Source: Rhizobium sophoriradicis
GTDB lineage: Bacteria > Pseudomonadota > Alphaproteobacteria > Rhizobiales > Rhizobiaceae
NCBI RefSeq assembly: GCF_003939025.1
Contig: NZ_RQIH01000016.1
Span: 99,449 to 163,448, forward strand
DNA: 64,000 nucleotides
Reading direction: 5' to 3'
A program made the translations under genes and the position numbers. Below are positions 36,442 to 45,968 of the stretch, one piece after another (position 1 is the first letter of the stretch; every line of letters starts with the position of its first letter). Under the pieces are notes generated by a model that saw only the letters and a list, made by a program, of their open reading frames with translations, was not told the origin of the DNA and did not search any database.

Positions 36442-37344
36442 CTAGCTGTTGCTGAAATAGGCACGCATCCGTGCAAGCCGCGTCAGCCCACCGATCTGCT
36501 TTCCCACATGCGAGAAGAAACCGGCAACCCGGCCCGCCGCTGACGGCTGCTTGCAGAAGCAGGCCCACGGCGTGTTGCGGAGATCTTCGGCATAACGTGC
36601 GGCCACCCGACGGTGCACCCAGGGAACGGTCGCCTGCCACGGTTTCTTACGACCGGTGAAATGAAGGATCGCCGGCCGGGTGACGAAAGGCAGCAATCCC
36701 GTCTGCGTGTTCCAGCGCGGATCGAGCACCAGCCAGTCGCCGTCGAATGTGACGTTCAGCGCATCCTGGTCGTTGTTTTCGAACAGATGCGAGCGCTCCT
36801 CGAAGATCTCCCGGGTCCTGACAAAAAGCCCCTTTGCTCGGCAGACCGACCAGTCGAACAGCAAGACGCCCGCGTTGAAGTAGCGCCCGCCCTCGCTCAT
36901 GCCGATCTTGCGCTGCCGCGCGCCAGCCTTCTCGGGAAAGGCCATGACATAGTCATCGACGGCGCCAAGCGCCTTGCCCTGGAGATCCCTGGTGAAGAGT
37001 TCGTCGACGGACGCTACCGCCAGCACATCGGCGTCGAGGTAAAGCAGGCGCTCGATATTCTCCGGAATTTGCAGATCCATATAGAGCCGCGCCAGCGTGG
37101 CGGCGGACCAACGGCCCCGCGCTTGGCGCGCCGTATCCGGCGTCGCATAGGGCAGCACCTTGATCGTGATGCCATGCAGGCGCGCGAAGCTTTCGACCTC
37201 GGCGACCTCGTTCGGCTTCAGGTCGATGCCGAGAAGCAGGAATTCACAGGCCCTCGCCAGATTGCGCTTGACGGAAAGCAGGGTGCAGCAGGCAGCCGGC
37301 AGCATGTTGACGTCGGAACAGACGATGACGGCACTCTGCTGCAA
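36442..37344 (-). CDS. Glycosyltransferase family 8 protein
   Basis: A 300-residue retaining glycosyltransferase. The first strand is AVIVCSDVNMLPAA. The metal site is YLDADVLAV (DxD), then RYFNAGVLLFDW and the late ligand ILHFTGRKKPW. The set fits LPS galactosyl/glucosyl-transferases of GT8. I place the start at TTG 37344 behind GGGAGG, because the fold begins there and the longer frame to 37425 lacks a ribosome site. Co-transcribed with the next gene. The acceptor is unknown. Confidence 0.85.
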   Translation of the reverse strand: MQQSAVIVCSDVNMLPAACCTLLSVKRNLARACEFLLLGIDLKPNEVAEVESFARLHGITIKVLPYATPDTARQARGRWSAATLARLYMDLQIPENIERLLYLDADVLAVASVDELFTRDLQGKALGAVDDYVMAFPEKAGARQRKIGMSEGGRYFNAGVLLFDWSVCRAKGLFVRTREIFEERSHLFENNDQDALNVTFDGDWLVLDPRWNTQTGLLPFVTRPAILHFTGRKKPWQATVPWVHRRVAARYAEDLRNTPWACFCKQPSAAGRVAGFFSHVGKQIGGLTRLARMRAYFSNS

Positions 37345-37525
37345 AATCCGGCCTCCCAAAGCGGCAACTTGAACTTGATGGCGGATATCTAGTTGGTTTG
37401 GCGGCCGCCCGCAACCTGAGATCACCCGCGCCGACGGCGCTCCCCCTCACGATTTGAATCGGAATTCAACGACTTGCGAGGCAAAGCGGAATCGCGGCCG
37501 CAAGGTCTTCAATCAGGATGGAAGC

Positions 37526-37912
37526 CTATAGCCGCAGCGCCAGCGGATGGCCGACGAGCAATCGGTCGACCGTCGCAAGCTGCAAGCCCTCGACCTTGCA
37601 CTGCGCCAGCAGCAGGCGGTCGAAGGGATCGCGCGTCTCAGGCTCTGGATCGGCGGCGGTGATGACATGCGGGACGTCCATGGGCAGGATCGTCAGCCCG
37701 GTCTCCCGGAGATAGATGGGAATGGTCTCCAGGGGCAATCCTGGCTGCAATTTCCCAAGCCTCGTCTTGATGGCAATTTCCCAGAGACTGGCGACGCTGA
37801 CGAAGCCGCTGGCGGCATGGTCCGAAAGCAGCTGCTCGACACGCGGGAAACGTTCCGTCAGTTGCTTCTGCGCAATCGCGATCACCATGTGCGTGTCAAG
37901 CAGGACCCGCAT
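37526..37912 (-). CDS. PIN-domain toxin (VapC-like)
   Basis: A 128-residue PIN nuclease. The acidic residues appear in order: LLDTHMV (first Asp), SLWEIAIKTRLGK (Glu), RDPFDRLLLAQ and LQLATVDRLL. These make the Mg2+ site used to cut RNA, often tRNA or rRNA. It lies two bases after the antitoxin stop, with an alternative GTG start (37918) that would overlap it. Toxin-antitoxin operon with the next feature. Confidence 0.88.
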   Translation of the reverse strand: MRVLLDTHMVIAIAQKQLTERFPRVEQLLSDHAASGFVSVASLWEIAIKTRLGKLQPGLPLETIPIYLRETGLTILPMDVPHVITAADPEPETRDPFDRLLLAQCKVEGLQLATVDRLLVGHPLALRL

Positions 37913-37914
37913 GT

Positions 37915-38175
37915 TCACGGCAGCGGCTTCAAAAGGAAATCTTCCGGCAGAGGATCGTCGAAGTCGTCGGCGATATACATCTCCGTCCTCGTGATGCCCT
38001 TGGAACGGAGATAGGCCTCACCAGCCTCCAGGTTCAAGCCGCCTCGCTTCTGATGCGGGACGAGATCGAAGACCGGCTTGCCGTTGCGCGTCACGACAAT
38101 GGTCTCGCCTTCCTCGACCTCGCGGGCAAGCTCGGTCAGGCGATTCTTCGCGTCGCGGATCGTCACGGTCCTCAT
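37915..38175 (-). CDS. Phd/YefM-type antitoxin
   Basis: An 86-residue antitoxin. The N-terminal DNA-binding region is TVTIRDAKNRLTELAREVEEGETIVVTRNGKPV, typical of Phd/YefM; the C-terminal half (YIADDFDDPLPEDFL) is acidic and hydrophobic and should block the PIN toxin. ATG 38175 is chosen because it starts the domain. A 12-bp perfect palindrome lies eight bases upstream. Confidence 0.87.
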   Translation of the reverse strand: MRTVTIRDAKNRLTELAREVEEGETIVVTRNGKPVFDLVPHQKRGGLNLEAGEAYLRSKGITRTEMYIADDFDDPLPEDFLLKPLP

Positions 38176-38182
38176 GGCGCAA

Positions 38183-38194
38183 ATGTAGCTACAT
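38183..38194. promoter_or_regulatory. Palindromic operator before the toxin-antitoxin operon
   Basis: ATGTAGCTACAT is a perfect 12-bp palindrome just upstream of the antitoxin start. Phd/YefM proteins repress their own operons through short palindromes at this place. Confidence 0.6.
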
Positions 38195-38224
38195 GCAGCC
38201 ACATCGTCAACGCCGCAACAAAAA

Positions 38225-38246
38225 GGCCCGCCGTCACCGGCAGGCC
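38225..38246 (-). terminator. Terminator after aspartate aminotransferase
   Basis: Reading leftwards: GGCCTGCCG-GTGA-CGGCGGGCC followed by TTTTTGTTG. A strong GC stem with one mismatch and a T-run. Confidence 0.75.
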
Positions 38247-38271
38247 GTCGATCTGTTGTATCGCAGTCCGC

Positions 38272-39474
38272 TTACTTGCAGGCGGCGCAGAAACGCTGGA
38301 TGCGGCGGCAGGCTTCCTCGAGCAAATCCTCCGAGGTTGCGTAGGAAATGCGGAAGTTCGGGCCGAGGCCGAAGGCCGAACCGTGAACGACGGCCACACC
38401 TTCCGATTCCAGAAGCTCGGAGACGAAATCCTCATCCGTCTCGATGACCTTGCCGGAGGGCGCGGTTTTGCCGATCAGGCCGGCGCAGGAGGGATAGACG
38501 TAGAAGGCGCCTTCCGGAACCGGGCAGACGATGCCCTTGGCCTGGTTCAGCATGGACACGACGAGATCGCGGCGGCCTTCGAAGATCTTCTTGTTTTCCG
38601 GGATGAAGTCCTGCGTGCCGTTCAGCGCTTCGACGGCCGCCCACTGGGCGATCGACGTCGCGCCCGAGGTCTGCTGGCCCTGGATCATATCCATCGCCTT
38701 GATGAGCTGGATCGGGCCGGCTGCATAGCCGATACGCCAGCCGGTCATCGCGTAAGCCTTGGAAACGCCGTTCATCGTCAGCGTCTGGTCGTAGAGCTTC
38801 GGCTCGACTTCGACAGGCGTGACGAACTTGAAGTCGCCATAGGTCAGGTGCTCGTACATGTCGTCGGTCAGCACCCAGACATGCGGATGCTTCATCAGCA
38901 CGTCGGTCAGCGCCTTCAATTCGGCATGCGTATAGGCAGCACCCGTCGGATTGGACGGCGAGTTGAAGATGAACCACTTGGTCTTCGGCGTGATCGCCTT
39001 TTCGAGATCGGCGGCCTGGAGCTTGAAATTATGCTCCTGCGTGGCGGAAACGAAAACCGGCGTGCCGCCGCAGAGCGCCACCATCTCCGGATAGGAAACC
39101 CAGTAGGGTGCCGGGATGACGACTTCGTCGCCGGGGTTCAGCGTCGCCATGAAGGCGTTGAAGAGGATCTGCTTGCCGCCGGTGCCGACGATCGTCTGCT
39201 CCCAGGAATATTCCAGGCCGTTTTCGCGCTTGAACTTGGCGGCGATCGCCTTGCGCAGTTCGGGAATGCCGGAAACCGGCGTGTACTTCGTCTCGCCGCG
39301 GTTGATCGCGTCTATGGCGGCCTTCTTGATATTCTCGGGCGTATCGAAATCCGGCTCGCCGGCGCCCAGCCCGATGACGTCGCGTCCTTTTGCTTTCAGC
39401 TCGCGCGCTTTCTGGGAGACGGCGATGGTGGCTGAAGGCTTCACACGGGAAAGAGCATCGGCAAGGAAGGCCAT
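38272..39474 (-). CDS. Aspartate aminotransferase (class I, PLP)
   Basis: A 400-residue fold-type I aminotransferase of the Rhizobium/Thermus AspC (1-gamma) group. N-terminal SRVKPSATIAVSQKARELKAKG, GAGEPDFDTPENI, the substrate motif NSPSNPTGAAYT, and the PLP lysine in NGVSKAYAMTGWRIGYAAG. The C-terminal arginine is in PNFRISYATS. It interconverts aspartate and oxaloacetate; some members also act on prephenate. Ends at a good terminator. Confidence 0.93.
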   Translation of the reverse strand: MAFLADALSRVKPSATIAVSQKARELKAKGRDVIGLGAGEPDFDTPENIKKAAIDAINRGETKYTPVSGIPELRKAIAAKFKRENGLEYSWEQTIVGTGGKQILFNAFMATLNPGDEVVIPAPYWVSYPEMVALCGGTPVFVSATQEHNFKLQAADLEKAITPKTKWFIFNSPSNPTGAAYTHAELKALTDVLMKHPHVWVLTDDMYEHLTYGDFKFVTPVEVEPKLYDQTLTMNGVSKAYAMTGWRIGYAAGPIQLIKAMDMIQGQQTSGATSIAQWAAVEALNGTQDFIPENKKIFEGRRDLVVSMLNQAKGIVCPVPEGAFYVYPSCAGLIGKTAPSGKVIETDEDFVSELLESEGVAVVHGSAFGLGPNFRISYATSEDLLEEACRRIQRFCAACK

Positions 39475-39710
39475 GATATCGGTCCTAATGGTTGAAACGG
39501 GCAGAAAGCCGGGACCGGAGTTCTGCGGTTAGCTCTATGTCCAATGTATGACGGCATTTCAAGCGCAAAGGCGTGATGGGGGCAATGATTCTTATTGATC
39601 CTTTCGCCAAACAGGCCGAGCCGGCGCTCGTGCCATCTTAGCACGAGGACGAGGGTCAATACTCAATTTGGATGAATTGCTTTTTGAGCCGCTGCTGATG
39701 AACTGCCGGC

Positions 39711-41384
39711 ATGACAAAGCCGCCCCGCAAGCCCTCCACGCCACTGCGTCTCGCGCCCAACGACCTGGAATTGAACCAGCCCGAAAGTCGGCAGTACCCG
39801 CAGGAGACGATCGACCGGGAAACGGCTGCTCGCGGCTACCTTAACCTCGACACGGCAATCCTGCTGGGAATTCTGCTGATTGCGGTCGTCTTCAGGTTCC
39901 ACAAGATCACCTTGCCGCTGGTCGACGGCTTCAGCTGGCGCGAGATAAGCACGGCCATGATGGCCGACAATTTCCAGCAGCGCAGCTGGAACATCTTCTT
40001 TCCAGAGGTCAGCTGGACCGGGCCCGGGCCAAGCTATCAGGGCCGCGAGTTCCAGATCGTCAGCTATCTCACCGCCCTGCTCTACCAACTCTTCGGCTGG
40101 CATGACTGGTTCGGCCGCGTGGTTGCAGCCTGCTTCGGGCTGGTAACGGTGTTTTCGCTGCACAGGCTGACGGCGCTGTGCTGGGGTGAGAGGCACGCCC
40201 ACGCGGCGGCGCTGGCCTACGCGTTGATGCCGGCGGCGATCATGATCGACAGCTCGTTCCTTCCCGATCCGGCGATGCTGGCTCTGGTGACCCTTGGCGT
40301 CTGGCTGTTTGTCAAATACTGGGCCGGCGGCAGCGGCTGGCTCTTGCCGCTCGCCACGCTCAGCTTCTCGCTCGGCGCGCTGTCAAAGCCGCCGGGCATC
40401 GCTGCCGGCGCCGTCATCTTCTATCTGATGGTCTGCTGGATCCTGGAGAAGAAGTGGAAGCAGGCGCGCTTAGTCTTCCTGTCGGGGCTTTTGAGCCTGG
40501 TCGTTATTGGCGCTTATTTCAGCTGGGCGATCTATCTGGCCCGCAGCTATCCGCCGTTCCATTTCGCCGGCAGCGGCGGCTATATCTGGGATTACGGCGT
40601 CTGGACATATGTCAGGGACAGGTTCTACTTCCAATCCGCATGGAACACCTCCGTCTTGTGGTTCTACGGCTATCCGTTCATGGTGCTGTTCGCAGTCGGC
40701 TTGTGGATGCCGCTTACCCGCGCCGAAGATCCGAAGCAACGCGCCCTTTCGGCCATTCCCTATATATGGCTGGCGGCGGCTGTGATCCTCTATCTGGCCG
40801 CGGCGGGCGAGATCACCAGCAATGTGTGGAACCTCCACATCTTCCATGTGCCGGTCGCGATATTCTGCGGCCATGGCGCGCTTCTTCTGGCAACGCTTGC
40901 ATCGAGAACCTTTCCAACGCCGACGGTGGCGCTTCGCTTGATCTGTATCGTCGCCATCGTGCTCGGCTGGTCGACCCTTCCCCTCGTCAGGACGATGAAG
41001 AAGCCAATCGCGATAAAGGGCAAGCTGCTGGGCGAGGAACTGGCGCGGCTGGCGCAACCGGGCGATCTCGTCGTCGCCATCGCGCCCGAAGTCGGCGATC
41101 CCGTCGCAGTCTACTACAGCAGGGCGCGCGGCTGGGTGTTCCCGCCTGGCGGAGGCGATACCGAGTGGTCGAAATTCGTCGCGGATGACGCCACTGCGAT
41201 CGCACAGCTCGAGGAGCTGCGCGCGCAAGGCGCGGATCTGTTCGGCGTGGCCAAGAACGCCACAGACAAGCAGGACCTGCTGTTCGTGGAGCATCATAAG
41301 GGCCTGATCGACTATCTCGACAGGACCTCAACCAAGCTTACTGATTCAGATGATTTGCTGGTCTACAGGATCACCCGTCCCTGA
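39711..41384 (+). CDS. Polytopic GT39-like glycosyltransferase (PMT/ArnT fold)
   Basis: A 557-residue membrane protein. A polar N-terminal 45 residues is followed by about 11 helices and a C-terminal soluble domain (from about residue 430). The first periplasmic loop has FSWREISTAMMADNF with the acidic residue typical of GT-C enzymes, and DPAMLALVTLGVWLF later. Such proteins use polyprenyl-phosphate sugars on the periplasmic side to modify lipids, LPS or proteins. The acceptor is not predictable. It is transcribed toward the sortase gene group but separated by 236 bases. Confidence 0.75.
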   Translation: MTKPPRKPSTPLRLAPNDLELNQPESRQYPQETIDRETAARGYLNLDTAILLGILLIAVVFRFHKITLPLVDGFSWREISTAMMADNFQQRSWNIFFPEVSWTGPGPSYQGREFQIVSYLTALLYQLFGWHDWFGRVVAACFGLVTVFSLHRLTALCWGERHAHAAALAYALMPAAIMIDSSFLPDPAMLALVTLGVWLFVKYWAGGSGWLLPLATLSFSLGALSKPPGIAAGAVIFYLMVCWILEKKWKQARLVFLSGLLSLVVIGAYFSWAIYLARSYPPFHFAGSGGYIWDYGVWTYVRDRFYFQSAWNTSVLWFYGYPFMVLFAVGLWMPLTRAEDPKQRALSAIPYIWLAAAVILYLAAAGEITSNVWNLHIFHVPVAIFCGHGALLLATLASRTFPTPTVALRLICIVAIVLGWSTLPLVRTMKKPIAIKGKLLGEELARLAQPGDLVVAIAPEVGDPVAVYYSRARGWVFPPGGGDTEWSKFVADDATAIAQLEELRAQGADLFGVAKNATDKQDLLFVEHHKGLIDYLDRTSTKLTDSDDLLVYRITRP

Positions 41385-41620
41385 GACCGCCACAGTCTTT
41401 AGCGGCACGCCTTCGACCACATCACATCAGGCACACTCGCGATCGCAACGGTCGCATTTTTTGTCACCTAAGCCCTTAGAAATCAGGGGGTTTGGGGATT
41501 CGTCCTTCGCCACGAATAAGCCGCAACAAATGCCGCACGCCGCCGCAATTCGGTCGCGAGCGCGCCGAGATCGAAGCCGCATCATTGCGCTATCCAAAAT
41601 TGGTTATTGAGGGTACGCCA

Positions 41621-43993
41621 ATGTTTCTGGAAGATGAGTTCGCCATCGGGCGCATGCGCATGCGCCGGATTTCCATTTCATTTCTAGTCGCCGCCACCGC
41701 CTTTGTCGCCTGCCTTGCAGCAATGCTGGGACTTGCCTCCGCCGCGCGGGCCGAGGCACAGCAGACATCCGGTCAGCTAGCGGCCCTTGTCCGCCCGAAC
41801 GACGTCAATAGCGGCTCGCTGCTCTTCCCGTCGAAGGAGCCGGGCTTTTTTGTCGAGGCGCCGCGGTTGAAGACCGACGTCACCATCGATGTCTCCGGCC
41901 CGATCGCCAGGGTAAAGGTGACACAGCGCTTCCAGAACCCGAGCCAGGGCTGGGTCGAGGGCACCTATGTCTTCCCGCTGCCGGACAATTCCGCCGTCGA
42001 CGCGCTGAAGATGCAGATCGGCGAACGCTTCATCGAAGGCCAGATCAAGCCGCGCCAGGAAGCCCGCGAGATCTACGAGCAGGCCAAGGCCGAGGGCAAG
42101 AAGACGGCATTGCTCGAACAGCAGCGGCCGAACATCTTCACCAACCAGGTCGCCAATATCGGCCCCGGCGAAGAGATCGTCGTGCAGATCGAGTATCAGC
42201 AGGCGGTCCGCCAGTCGGGCGGCGAGTTCTCGCTGCGCTTCCCGATGGTCGTCGCGCCGCGCTACAATCCGGCGCCGATCGTCCAGACGGTCGAATTCAA
42301 CAATGGCGCCGGCTTTGCCACGCCGAGCGACCCGGTGGAAAACCGTGAGAAGATCGAAGCGCCGGTGCTTGATCCGCGCGAGAATGCCAAAATCAACCCG
42401 GTCTCGCTGACCGTCAACCTCAAGGCAGGTTTTCCGCTCGGTGACGTCACATCGTCCTTTCACGCGGTCGATATCGGACAGGACGGCGACCAAGCGAGGA
42501 CGATCAGCCTGAAGGGAGATGCCGTCCCGGCGGACAAGGATTTCGAGCTCACCTGGAAGGCTTCTCCAGGCAAGATGCCGAGCGCCGGTCTCTTTCGCGA
42601 AGTCAAGGACGGCAAGACCTATCTGCTCGCTTTCGTCACTCCGCCGACGGCGCTAGACGCGGCAGCACCGCCGGCCAAACGTGAAGTGGTCTTCGTCATC
42701 GACAATTCCGGCTCCATGTCCGGCCCGTCGATCGAGCAGGCAAGGCAGAGCCTGGCCCTTGCCATCTCGAGGCTGAACCCGGACGACCGCTTCAACGTCA
42801 TCCGTTTCGACGACACGATGACTGATTATTTCAAGGGCCTCGTCTCTGCCACCCCAGACAACCGTGAAAGAGCCATTGCCTATGTCAGGGGCCTGACCGC
42901 CGACGGCGGTACGGAAATGCTGCCCGCGCTTGAAGATGCGTTGCGCAACCAGGGTCCGGTCGCAAGCGGCGCGCTGCGCCAGGTCGTGTTCCTGACGGAT
43001 GGCGCGATCGGCAATGAGCAGCAACTCTTCCAGGAAATCACCGCAAACCGCGGCGATGCCCGCGTCTTCACCGTCGGCATCGGCTCGGCGCCGAACACTT
43101 ATTTCATGACCAAGGCCGCCGAGATCGGCCGCGGCACTTTCACCCAGATCGGCTCGGCCGATCAGGTGGCAAGCCGCATGGGCGAACTCTTCGCCAAGCT
43201 GCAGAACCCCGCCATGACCGATATCGCCGCCACCTTCGAAGGCGTGGAAGCCGAGGACATCACGCCGAACCCGATGCCGGATCTTTATAGCGGCGAGCCC
43301 GTCGTGCTGACCGCGGAGCTGCAGCAGGACAAGCCCGCCGGCAAGCTGCAGATCGTCGGCAAGACGGGCGACCAGCCCTGGCGCGTGGAGATGGATATCG
43401 CTCACGCCGCCGACGGCAACGGCATCTCCAAGCTCTGGGCGCGGCGCAAGATCGACGATTTCGAGGCCCGCGCCTATCAACGCCAGGATCCTGCCGGGCT
43501 CGACAAGGATATCGAGGCGGTGGCGCTTGCCCACCATCTCGTCTCCCGCGTCACCAGCCTCGTCGCCGTCGACGTCACGCCGTCGCGGCCGGTAAACGAG
43601 CCGCTCGGCTCGGCAAAGCTGCCAATCAACCTGCCCGAAGGCTGGGACTTCGGAAAGATCTTCGGCGAAACAGACGGCGCGACACGCCGGGCCGCCGCGG
43701 ATCCGGCAGGAAATGCAGCACCGGAACAAGCCGTAGCCGTCACGCAGGAGCCTGCCGCATCGCCAGAGATCGCAAACATGATGGCCGCAGTGCCGACGGC
43801 GAAAGCCGCCACGCTGATCGCTCAGAAGAGTTCGACCGTGAACCTGCCGCAGACGGCGACCCGGGCCGACGAGCAGATCATGCGCGGGCTTACCATGCTG
43901 TTGCTGGCGCTGACGGCGGCGAGCGGGCTCGCCATCTGGCGCCGCCGCATCAAGGGCCTCGTCAAGGCCGGAGCCAAGCGCGATGGCCTCTAG
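41621..43993 (+). CDS. Sortase-target protein with VIT and VWA domains, LPQTA sorting signal
   Basis: A 790-residue exported protein. After a signal peptide (RISISFLVAATAFVACLA..., cleaved near ARA-EAQ, about residue 45) comes a VIT domain (residues about 70-200, NPSQGWVEGTYVFPLPDNSA and REIYEQAKAEGKK), a VWA domain with the metal site DNSGSMSG at about 360, and a C-terminal sorting signal: LPQTA, a hydrophobic helix and an arginine-rich tail. It is the TIGR03788-type target of the sortase encoded next, with which it overlaps by 11 bases. The VWA domain suggests adhesion or protein binding at the cell surface. Confidence 0.9.
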   Translation: MFLEDEFAIGRMRMRRISISFLVAATAFVACLAAMLGLASAARAEAQQTSGQLAALVRPNDVNSGSLLFPSKEPGFFVEAPRLKTDVTIDVSGPIARVKVTQRFQNPSQGWVEGTYVFPLPDNSAVDALKMQIGERFIEGQIKPRQEAREIYEQAKAEGKKTALLEQQRPNIFTNQVANIGPGEEIVVQIEYQQAVRQSGGEFSLRFPMVVAPRYNPAPIVQTVEFNNGAGFATPSDPVENREKIEAPVLDPRENAKINPVSLTVNLKAGFPLGDVTSSFHAVDIGQDGDQARTISLKGDAVPADKDFELTWKASPGKMPSAGLFREVKDGKTYLLAFVTPPTALDAAAPPAKREVVFVIDNSGSMSGPSIEQARQSLALAISRLNPDDRFNVIRFDDTMTDYFKGLVSATPDNRERAIAYVRGLTADGGTEMLPALEDALRNQGPVASGALRQVVFLTDGAIGNEQQLFQEITANRGDARVFTVGIGSAPNTYFMTKAAEIGRGTFTQIGSADQVASRMGELFAKLQNPAMTDIAATFEGVEAEDITPNPMPDLYSGEPVVLTAELQQDKPAGKLQIVGKTGDQPWRVEMDIAHAADGNGISKLWARRKIDDFEARAYQRQDPAGLDKDIEAVALAHHLVSRVTSLVAVDVTPSRPVNEPLGSAKLPINLPEGWDFGKIFGETDGATRRAAADPAGNAAPEQAVAVTQEPAASPEIANMMAAVPTAKAATLIAQKSSTVNLPQTATRADEQIMRGLTMLLLALTAASGLAIWRRRIKGLVKAGAKRDGL

Positions 43994-44744
43994 CGGCAAC
44001 GAGGAAGCGGCCGAATTCGAGCCACTTCCGACCTATCTGGAACTCGCCATGGCCGCGGCCACGGCCCATGACAGACCGAAGGCGCGCCAGAAGAAGGGTT
44101 TCTTCCTCTGGCGCCTTTCGCCGATCGAAAAGACGATCGCCTTCGCCATTTCAGGTCTTGCCCTTTACGGCCTGGCGCTGATCGGCGACGGTGTCCTGCT
44201 GAAGGCGAAGGCGGAGCTCTCGCAGGTCCTGCTGAAGCGCGCTTTCGCCGCCGAACTGCACGGCGAAGAGATGAAGCCCTGGCCCTGGGCCGATTTTACC
44301 ACGGAAGCCAAGGTGCGCGCGCCGCGCCTCGGCAAGGAGGCCATCGTGCTCTCCGGCGCCTCCGGCGAGGCCCTCGCCTTCGGTCCCGCCTGGCTCGCCA
44401 ACACGCCGCAGCCGGGCGAGCAAGGCACCTCCGTCATCGCCGCCCATCGCGACACGCATTTTCGCTGGCTCCAATATGTAAGGCCCGGCGATACCATCGA
44501 AATCACCCGCCGCGACGGCAAGCTGTTGACCTTCAAGGCCGGCGAAGGCCGCATCGCCCCATGGGATGCGAGCGGCATCGATCCCGCCTCCGACGGTCGC
44601 CGCCTGGCGCTGACCACCTGCTGGCCCTTCGATGCGACCGAACCGGGGTCGCTGCGCTACATCGTCGAAGCGGAATTGGTCGACGGCGAGGCGACCGGCT
44701 CCGTTCAACCGGCAAACACAAAGCCGTTATTGCAAAGCGAATGA
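43983..44744 (+). CDS. Class GN sortase
   Basis: A 253-residue membrane cysteine transpeptidase of the proteobacterial class GN group. One helix at about 50-70 anchors it; the beta-barrel domain follows. The catalytic histidine is His155 in IAAHRDTHF, the cysteine Cys213 in LTTCWPFDA, and an arginine lies in SLRYIVEAEL. It should cut the sorting signal of the preceding VWA protein. The 11-base overlap and lack of other substrates indicate a dedicated pair. What the substrate is joined to in a Gram-negative cell is unknown. Confidence 0.9.
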   Translation: MASSGNEEAAEFEPLPTYLELAMAAATAHDRPKARQKKGFFLWRLSPIEKTIAFAISGLALYGLALIGDGVLLKAKAELSQVLLKRAFAAELHGEEMKPWPWADFTTEAKVRAPRLGKEAIVLSGASGEALAFGPAWLANTPQPGEQGTSVIAAHRDTHFRWLQYVRPGDTIEITRRDGKLLTFKAGEGRIAPWDASGIDPASDGRRLALTTCWPFDATEPGSLRYIVEAELVDGEATGSVQPANTKPLLQSE

Positions 44745-44802
44745 GGTTGAAGCCGTCCCCTGCCCGCTCCACGTTCAGCATGAAGAGACGACGGGGAGCA
44801 AG

Positions 44803-45945
44803 ATGAAGAGAGTATCCGCCTTCCATTTCGCTGCAGCGCTGGCGTTCGCAGGCGCCATATCGGCCAACGCGGCCGATACCGTCAATACACAGGGTCCCGC
44901 TGTTCGTGTCGAAAAACTCGCCGATGGTCTCGACCATCCTTGGGCGGTCGAGGCACTGCCCGGCGGCGGCTATATCGTTACCGAGCGGCCCGGCCGCATG
45001 CGCATTATCCGCGACGGCAAACTGTCCGATCCGATTGCTAACGTGCCCAAGGTCAGTGCCCGCGGCCAAGGTGGGCTACTGGATCTGGCGCTCGCCCCGG
45101 ATTTTGCCACGAGCAGAAAGCTCTATTTCACCGCCGCCATGGCGAATGACCAGGGCTCCGGCACCCGAGCCTTCAGCGCGAAGCTTTCTGCTGACGAGAA
45201 GAAGCTCGAGGCTGTAACCCCTCTGTTCGGCATGCGGCGCTTCACATCCACCAACATTCACTATGGCTCGCGGATCGCGATTGCCCGTGATGGCACACTG
45301 TTCATCAGCGTCGGGGACCGCGGCGACCGCGCCCGTTCCCAGGATTGGCAGGACAATGCCGGCGCGATCATCCATATCAATGCCGACGGCAGCATCCCCG
45401 CCGACAATCCGTTCAAGGACGGCGGCAAGGCGCTGCCGGAGATCTGGTCGAAGGGCCATCGCAACCCGCAGGGCATCACCTTCGACGCCAAGGACGGCAA
45501 GCTCTATACGGTCGAACACGGCGCGCGCGGCGGCGACGAAATCAACCAGCCCGAAGCGGGCAAGAATTACGGTTGGCCGATTATTACCTACGGCCGCGAC
45601 TATTCCGGCGCCGAGATCGGCGAAGGTACCGCCAAGGAAGGGCTGGAGCAGCCGCTGCAGTACTGGGATCCGTCAATTGCGCCCGGCGCGCTCGCCGTCT
45701 ATCGCGGCGCCATGTTCCCGGAATGGGATGGCGACTTCCTCGTCGCGGCGCTGAAATTCCAGCTGCTTTCGCGCATGCAGCGGGATAAGAGCGGCGCCTT
45801 CGTTGCCGAGGAGCGTTTGTTCGAGGGTAATTACGGCCGCATCCGCGACGTCGTCGTCGCGCCCGACGGCGCGTTGCTAATGGTGACGGACGAGGACGAC
45901 GGCGCGCTGCTCAGGGTTTCCAGGGCGCAGGCGAGCAACGACTGA
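44803..45945 (+). CDS. PQQ-dependent sugar dehydrogenase (aldose/soluble GDH type)
   Basis: A 380-residue exported protein: Sec signal (AALAFAGAISANA, cleavage near residue 25) and a six-bladed propeller. Typical motifs are LDHPWAVEALPGGGYIVTERPGRM, GDRGDRARSQDWQDNAG, GHRNPQGITFD and ARGGDEINQPEAGKNYGWP. Homologues (E. coli YliI/Asd) oxidise aldoses in the periplasm with PQQ. GGGGAGCAAG precedes ATG 44803. It is 58 bases after the sortase stop and may share its transcript. Confidence 0.9.
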   Translation: MKRVSAFHFAAALAFAGAISANAADTVNTQGPAVRVEKLADGLDHPWAVEALPGGGYIVTERPGRMRIIRDGKLSDPIANVPKVSARGQGGLLDLALAPDFATSRKLYFTAAMANDQGSGTRAFSAKLSADEKKLEAVTPLFGMRRFTSTNIHYGSRIAIARDGTLFISVGDRGDRARSQDWQDNAGAIIHINADGSIPADNPFKDGGKALPEIWSKGHRNPQGITFDAKDGKLYTVEHGARGGDEINQPEAGKNYGWPIITYGRDYSGAEIGEGTAKEGLEQPLQYWDPSIAPGALAVYRGAMFPEWDGDFLVAALKFQLLSRMQRDKSGAFVAEERLFEGNYGRIRDVVVAPDGALLMVTDEDDGALLRVSRAQASND

Positions 45946-45968
45946 GTTCCCGGTCAGCCTCGAGGCGG

